Positions 58,769 through 64,000 of a stretch of DNA of 64,000 bases are shown piece by piece. Origin of the DNA: Linnemannia schmuckeri (lineage: Eukaryota; Mortierellomycota; Mortierellomycetes; Mortierellales; Mortierellaceae); contig JANATG010000001.1 in assembly GCA_029449235.1 (NCBI GenBank), positions 124,001 through 188,000 of the forward strand. Reading direction: 5' to 3'. The translations under genes and the position numbers were made by a program. Under the pieces are notes generated by a model that was not told the origin of the DNA, searched no databases, and was given only the letters and a program-made list of their open reading frames with translations. The first letter of the stretch is position 1; each line of letters opens with the position of its first letter.

Positions 58769-59358
58769 GGCAAGCGGAGGAGGGGAGCTGAGAGAGTGTG
58801 GAGTGGAGGAGGAGGAATGGCGAGTGTGAAAAAAGATAGAAAAAAAAACAAAGGAAAAAAAGGAATGGCGAGGGGAGAAGGAAAGGATGATAATAAAATC
58901 GGCTATGCTACTGTTCCATCCCATGGTCACTTCAGGCACAAAGCCTTTTTTTTGTTTTCAATGTACTCACCGACCATTTATGCGAGGTGGAATAGCATGG
59001 GTCGTCTGTTGGGCAAGCGTGTGGAAATGTTCAATTTGCCACATACGCCTTTTGTGCCACGTTAATAAAGAAAAGCGTGAAGAAAAATATCCTGTGTTTA
59101 TGCAAGGTGCATGGAAAGTGAGTTCAGCCAGAAAACTAAAAGCTTCTTTTCCAAAGCTTTACAGGTCCACTCACATACTCAGTCTTTTTTTTCTTTTTTT
59201 ATCCATACTCTCTTTCTTAGTTTCTTGACGCCACCAACATTCCCTCCCTTCAAAGAAAGGCGCCAAATGTGACTGCTAATTATCCGTATTTTGTTCGTAT
59301 TTATCGCGAGGAACAGCTGGTCCAAACTTGCTCCTTCTCTTTTCTAATTTAGCAGACA
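58769..59358. promoter_or_regulatory. Divergent promoter region of copy 6 and RPL5
   Basis: 590 bp between the copy 6 start (minus) and the proposed RPL5 start (plus). It contains a T-rich tract at 59180-59205. No gene is seen. Confidence 0.5.
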
Positions 59359-61154
59359 TGGTACAAAAACATTGATTTTTTAAGACTCAATTCGTAGTCT
59401 TAGAATTTACACAGGGATCAGGCGGGAATATAATGGAGGGAGACACATCCAACAAACATATCCAACCATCCATCCATCCATCCATCTCGGCATCTCTTTA
59501 GTACCATCTGTCCATCACCATCGATCCTGCAACACACGCCTCTATTAATTCAACTCATGAGATCTCTGCCGTCAACTCAACCTTTTATTCTCGCGAGATT
59601 GCCTCATGACAACTTGGCTCTGATAAGTCAGCCAGGATCGCGATGAAGGAGTTCGATTGCACTCAGCCAAGAATCAAAGAGAAGAGGGCGACTTGTCAGG
59701 AGGTCGAGTGAAGGACCCATGACTCGATTACATAAGAAGGGCTAGAATCAACTGCAGGATTAAGCCTGGAAGGCGGTTACATCAGATCAAGTCGAAAGAA
59801 ACATTGGAGACTAATCAGCTTCTTTTCTTGACTCTGCGTGAACTCTTAGCCTTTCATCAAGCTCGTCAAGAACAAGGCTTACTACAAGCGTTTCCAGGTC
59901 AAGTACCGCAGACGCAGAGGTAAGAAACACCTGGAGTGACCCTTTTCTTCAGGACACCTTTTCTTGTCTGGACGCCGCGACGAACAAAGGAAGGCAGTGA
60001 ATATCTCTCACAGGAAGAAAAAGAACGAGAAGGCAACCTGGAGACGGGTTGTTCTTTTTTCTTTTGCTGTGGAAGAAAAGCGGTGTATTATCTGATGATT
60101 ACATAGTTCAACCGACATTGAACCGGGTTGGCGCCTGGTCTTCTTGGGGAACAACACAGCACATCTTTCGCTCCTATCTGAACATACACCTTCGATCCCA
60201 CTTGCCTTTTTGTCCGTCCGACTTGAGAACCTACAAGAAAGCGCGGGAAAACACTTTGATTGGAAACCGAGCTTTGACAGTTCATTAACCGTTTTATCAA
60301 TACATCAATTGACTTGGATCCGAATAGAGGGTAAGACCGACTACTACGCCCGCAAGCGTCTTGTCGTTCAGGCCAAGAACAAGTACAACTCCCCCAAGTA
60401 CCGTCTTGTTGTCCGCTTCACCAACGCTGACATCGTCTGCCAGATCGTCTACGCTAAGCTCCAGGGTGACTTTGTTCTTGCCTCTGCTTACGCTCACGAG
60501 CTCCCCAAGTACGGTGTCAAGGGAGGTTTGACCAACTGGGCTGCTGCCTACTGCACTGGTCTCCTCGTCGCTCGCCGTGTCTTGACTAAGCTCGGTCTTG
60601 CCGACAAGTACGAGGGTGTCTCCGAGCCCGATGGTACCATCTCGATGACCGAGGCCGTTGAGGATGCTCCCCGTCCTTTCAAGTGCTTCTTGGATGTCGG
60701 TCTTAAGCGTACCTCGACCGGTTCCCGTGTCTTCGCTGCCATGAAGGGAGCCTCCGATGGTGGTGTCTTCATCCCCCACGGTGAGAACCGTTTCCCCGGT
60801 TACGATGCTGAGGCCAAGGAGCTCGATGCTGAGGTCCTCCGCTCGTACATCTATGGTGGTCACGTTGCTGACTACATGCGTTACCTCGAGGAGGATGACG
60901 ATGACAAGTACAAGAAGCAGTTCTCCAAGTTCATCGCCGCCGGTGTCGAGGCCGACGATCTCGAGGAGATGTACCAGGATGCCCACAACGCCATCCGTGA
61001 GGACCCCACCCACGTCCCCACCGACAAGAAGAAGCCCGCTCCCGGCGAGAAGGTCAAGAACAACCACAAGACCCGCCTCACCTACAAGCAGAGGAAGAAC
61101 AAGATCCAGCAGAAGGTCAAGGCTTTCCAGGCCAAGAACGGTATCTCTGCTTAA
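59359..61154 (+). CDS. RPL5: 60S ribosomal protein L5 (uL18)
   Basis: Binds 5S rRNA and takes part in the central protuberance of the large ribosomal subunit. Exons: 59359-59361 (only the ATG, then donor GTACAA; tentative), 59850-59919 and 60328-61154. This gives 299 residues, matching the yeast length of 297. The protein reads PFIKLVKNKAYYKRFQVKYR from exon 2, then RRREGKTDYYARKRLV across the next join, and ends KAFQAKNGISA. Exon 2 starts in phase 0 with CCT and has no ATG, so a first exon ending exactly after ATG (or after a whole codon) is required. The ATG at 59359 is the only ATG followed by GT that I found in the upstream 500 bases. Codons are strongly C-biased, as expected for a ribosomal protein. 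Intron 2 hosts a C/D snoRNA. Confidence 0.93.
59362..59849 (+). other. RPL5 intron 1
   Basis: Contains a perfect 7-bp hairpin (TAAGACT/AGTCTTA, near 59381-59403), a (CATC)n-like tract at 59467-59486, and a 6-bp hairpin TCGAGT/ACTCGA near 59704-59728. It could host an H/ACA RNA, but no convincing one was found. Confidence 0.5.
60082..60190 (+). ncRNA. C/D-box snoRNA in RPL5 intron 2
   Basis: A 7-bp terminal stem (GGTGTAT at 60082-60088 with ATACACC at 60184-60190) encloses a C box CTGATGA (60092-60098) and a D box CTGA (60178-60181). The 14 bases just before the D box (60164-60177, TCTTTCGCTCCTAT) can pair with the 25S rRNA segment AUAGGGGCGAAAGA, with one G-U pair. The fifth base upstream of the D box would then select the G known in yeast as Gm908 (snR60 site). 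A possible D' box CCGA (60112-60115) follows nine bases complementary to UGAACUAUG of 25S, which by the same rule would select the Am807-equivalent. rRNA sequence and numbering are from memory. Position in an intron of a ribosomal protein gene is typical for such RNAs. Confidence 0.8.
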
Positions 61155-62655
61155 ATGTAGATTTGCTTGTTTTCGATTCTTGTTTTTTGGAATCCAGCTT
61201 TTCTGTCTCCCCCAAAGACATGACAATAAAAAAAAAAAAAAGAAACACGCTGTCTGCTCTTTTTTTGTTATCGACTTTTTGGCCTCACCACAATATACTA
61301 TGTTTTGAATGTGCAAATAGGGAAGGAATGGAGTCGAGGTGGACAATGAGTGCTAGGGTGCTCAGTTTTTTCTTTCTGTTTATGAACGAGCCAATAATTC
61401 AGCCATGCTTAGCTTTTTCTTTTTCTGACTAGGAATGGACAAGGCCATACTGGTGGGTAAAGTGATCAGGACCACTTGGTGGAGTGGGAAGGACCGCTAG
61501 CGTACGAGGCGAGAGCCGTTTATTGGAAAAGGTGTTAATTCAATCGATCTGCTCGGTTGAGACGGTCGTACTGTTTGGGCGAAGTGCCACTGCCCAAAGG
61601 AAAAAAAAGCTGAGCCCGATTTCGATTTGTGGCAAATCCTACCTCTCCCCTATTTCATGCCTCATTGGGAGAATCTTAGTGTCTCGTATTATTTTTGTGC
61701 GCAAGTTTGATGGGGGAATGATGGCCGTACGCGTGGCGTTCGCGTCCACGTCTAATCCGAAAGTAAAGACATAACTTTCTGATGAGTGCTTTTTTTTCTT
61801 TTTTTGCTAGAGACAGGTAGGTGGCTAATAGTGATGATGAAAGAATAGGACCGGATTCATCAAGACTTTATTATCCTGGTTATTCTTTTGGTTTATTTCC
61901 TCTTGCGCTTGTGTTTTCATTGTCAATAGTGAGGGCTACAGAAGCGGCAATGCCGCATTTTCAACATCTAGAAAGGATTTCAGCAGGGCTTGATTCTTTC
62001 GGCTGAACACATTCCATGGCAGCATGTAACATCGATAGGGTTTTTTAGAGAGAGATATAGAAAAAAAACAAATGAGTGAAAAAAGCATTTGATGAACCGT
62101 TTTGCTTCAATTACGGAGCGAAAACCTGGAAAGAAACCGTGGGCTAGCCGATAAATTTCAACCTTAGCCTGTTCGCACATGCTAGAAAAAGACAGGTGTC
62201 AAGAACATTGAGAGTATATCATGGACTATGAAGTTATCATTGACAAAATAAAAAGACAAAGCGCAGCCTACTGTTTTTCAAGGATATGGAAGAATGTGGC
62301 GTGTTAGCCACGAAACAGAACTCGTTTTGACCATTTTTTTCGATGGCCTTGATCCGTCCTTGCCGAGAAAAAAACTGTTCTCTTTTCCTTTGTGCTTTCA
62401 AGCGAAACCGGACAGCAAGCATGCGATTTATTTGCACTGTCTAAAAACAGCCCTTCGCTGGGAAAATAAAAAAAAAAAGAAATATAAAGTTGAAAGATGG
62501 CCGCCATTTTAATGATTTTCAATTGATTACTCCACTCCATTTACACACACACTACACTTTCTGACATCACATTCCTCTCTTGAACCCTCTAAACCCTTTC
62601 TCTCTACTCGCCTAACAACATCTCCATCATCCCCTTTCATTGACTACTTCGCTAT
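61155..62655. other. RPL5 3' flank and spacer, 1.5 kb
   Basis: An AATAAA followed by an A-run lies at 61224-61240, a likely polyadenylation region of RPL5. No recognisable gene follows. Minus-strand open stretches at 62000-62180 and 62290-62437 are not low-complexity, but match nothing I know. 62540-62650 is pyrimidine-rich. Confidence 0.5.
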
Positions 62656-62661
62656 AAAAAT
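62653..62661 (+). promoter_or_regulatory. TATA-like sequence at the start of the last gene
   Basis: TATAAAAAT lies exactly where the coding frame of the following gene would need its start codon. It may be a true TATA box or a decayed start region. Confidence 0.35.
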
Positions 62662-63879
62662 ACCACTGTCCTTTCTGTCCTAGTAGCCAGTACCTTGGCC
62701 CTCGTTGTTCACACCTCTCCAACCCCTACCGTCCGCACTCCAGCCACTCCTACTGGCATCCCTTCTGCCAACATTAGTGGATTTCAGCTCACAGCCATCA
62801 CCGATGACGAGGCCTTCCTCGCCTCGATTGTCAAATACGACCACAAGGCTGCCGAGGCCCTAGTTGAGCACTACAACAACGCCGTCCGTGGCAACAGCAC
62901 CTTCATCCGGACCAACGGAGGTTACAGAGCCGCCGCCGCGTCGTCCGATATCCTGCCCTTCTGTGTCACATATACCAGGAACCCTGTCCGCGTCAAGATT
63001 TTCAAGGACAAAACGACCTGTGATACAAAGGGCTGGGACACCCTGTTTGTCTTCACCGCCCACACCAAAAAAGATAAGCACCATGCCCCTTACCCCATGT
63101 GTGTCGGCAAGGCCGGCAACTCCGAACGCAGTACGCTCTTCTCTGGCAAGGCCGACTGCAGTACCAACGAGTGGGAGACCGATTTCTCATTCTACGAGTC
63201 TGACTAACGTATCGGCGACCCGGCTGCTAACCCTCGTCACGAGCGGACGATCATGTGGCAGGCCTACATCCGCATCGGATGATGCTGTACATTTTCTACA
63301 AGGAAATCAACCATGGGTGGGTCGAGGCCTACACCCTAACGTACTGGTCCCGCTACCGCCTCGCCAACAGCTACGAAATCAGCGCCACCCAGTCTGACTT
63401 GGACAAGCATGAAATAGCCCCGCCGCTCGATCCCCGTCGCCCCTCCACCCAACTCCGCCACCTTCCGCTGTGTCTAGAAACTAATCCAGCTTTGGTCAGA
63501 TATTGGTAGAGAACACATCACGCCCAACCCAACGACATACTATGTGACTGGATACTCACAGTTAGTCTCTGATTCGAAGCGCGACGAGTGCAACCACTTG
63601 ATCAAAGTGGCTACAATCCGAGTCTTCCGCTCCTTAGTCAGTAAATTCGTACCGCTCGAGATTAAGATTGGGGACAAGGTTTCTGCGGCAGTTACCATGT
63701 TGCCTGGAGGCGTGATGCGGGATTGTGGATTTACGGGCTTGGCGGCGTTGGCGTTGCAGGAGAGTCCGAGGACAAGTGCTCCGGTGGCTATCTATCCGGT
63801 GGATGAAGGGCTTACTTCCCTTATCAAGGGAATTTTTGTTACCGTTGGAACCAAGAACGCTTACTACAGACCTATTTGA
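62656..63879 (+). pseudogene. Decayed gene for an unrecognised secreted protein
   Basis: Reading opens at 62656 with a signal-peptide-like KNTTVLSVLVASTLALVV but has no ATG; a TGA closes the frame just upstream. The frame is open for 183 codons with Cys-containing, well-composed protein (TTCDTKGWDTLFVFTAH, PYPMCVGKAG, KADCSTNEWETDF) to TAA at 63205-63207. Similar-quality protein continues past it (ERTIMWQAYIRIG), moves to another frame near 63276 (MMLYIFYKEINHGWVEAYTL), returns to the first frame near 63415, meets TAG at 63475-63477 and ends at TGA 63877-63879 (TVGTKNAYYRPI). No family was recognised. Start loss, two stops and two frame changes argue for a dead gene. Introns could explain one of the frame changes, but no good donor fits. 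Confidence 0.65.
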
Positions 63880-64000
63880 ACGTCCCCTTCCTTCTATGTC
63901 TCCCATTATGCCTTCTACGTGAGGACTACTCCAACGATTCCACAAGATATATATAAAATACTTTTATTGTTTCTATCCCGAAGCGTATATAGACGTTTAA
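63880..64000 (+). other. 3' flank to window end
   Basis: AT-rich sequence after the last stop; nothing recognised. Confidence 0.4.

Noticed and set aside
60297..61346. 349-codon frame on the minus strand
   Set aside because: Antisense shadow of RPL5; no independent start, introns or family.

Overview
The window is nuclear DNA of a filamentous fungus. Nearly all genes contain several short GT-AG introns (mostly 50-150 nt, some with long T-runs), there are no operons, and the proteins are ordinary fungal housekeeping and regulatory families: MSH3, SCO1, QCR2, RPL5, a Ste11/Byr2-type MAPKKK and a Jsn1/Puf1-type RNA-binding protein. Pyrimidine-rich leaders, F-box/LRR genes and a run of 3CxxC zinc-binding proteins would suit an early-diverging fungus such as Mortierellomycotina; that placement is inference. 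All gene models below were spliced by hand, and each exon chain was checked for reading phase.

Layout. 1-3336 (minus): an ADP-ribosylglycohydrolase cut by the window start, then pyrroline-5-carboxylate reductase. 3337-6398: gene-poor. 6399-8019 (plus): a secreted class-2-type lipase broken by two in-frame TGA codons. 8375-12998 (plus): MSH3. 13561-18664 (minus): a two-RRM plus PUF-repeat protein with a long polyglutamine tail. 22300-25806 (minus): a carnitine acetyltransferase with a long C-terminal extension. 28383-29445 (plus): a P-loop kinase-like protein. 29875-33246 (minus): two F-box/LRR proteins. 34268-38392 (plus): a SAM-RA-kinase MAPKKK. 41099-44175 (plus): a polyglutamine and SAP-domain protein.

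44527-50980 holds three mitochondrial genes: SCO1 (complex IV assembly), QCR2 (complex III core 2) and an RsfS-domain mitoribosome factor. SCO1 and QCR2 are head to head across 847 bp.

52426-58768 is the most unusual part: six tandem copies, all on the minus strand, of a 3CxxC zinc-binding protein family. Five are intact and one is a pseudogene. The cysteine core is kept, while the N-terminal tails differ (16-residue repeats, SYDD-type heptads, TPK repeats). A very degraded seventh copy may lie just downstream.

59359-61154 (plus): ribosomal protein L5. Its second intron contains a convincing C/D-box snoRNA whose guide complements 25S rRNA. The window ends with a badly decayed gene for an unrecognised secreted protein (62656-63879).
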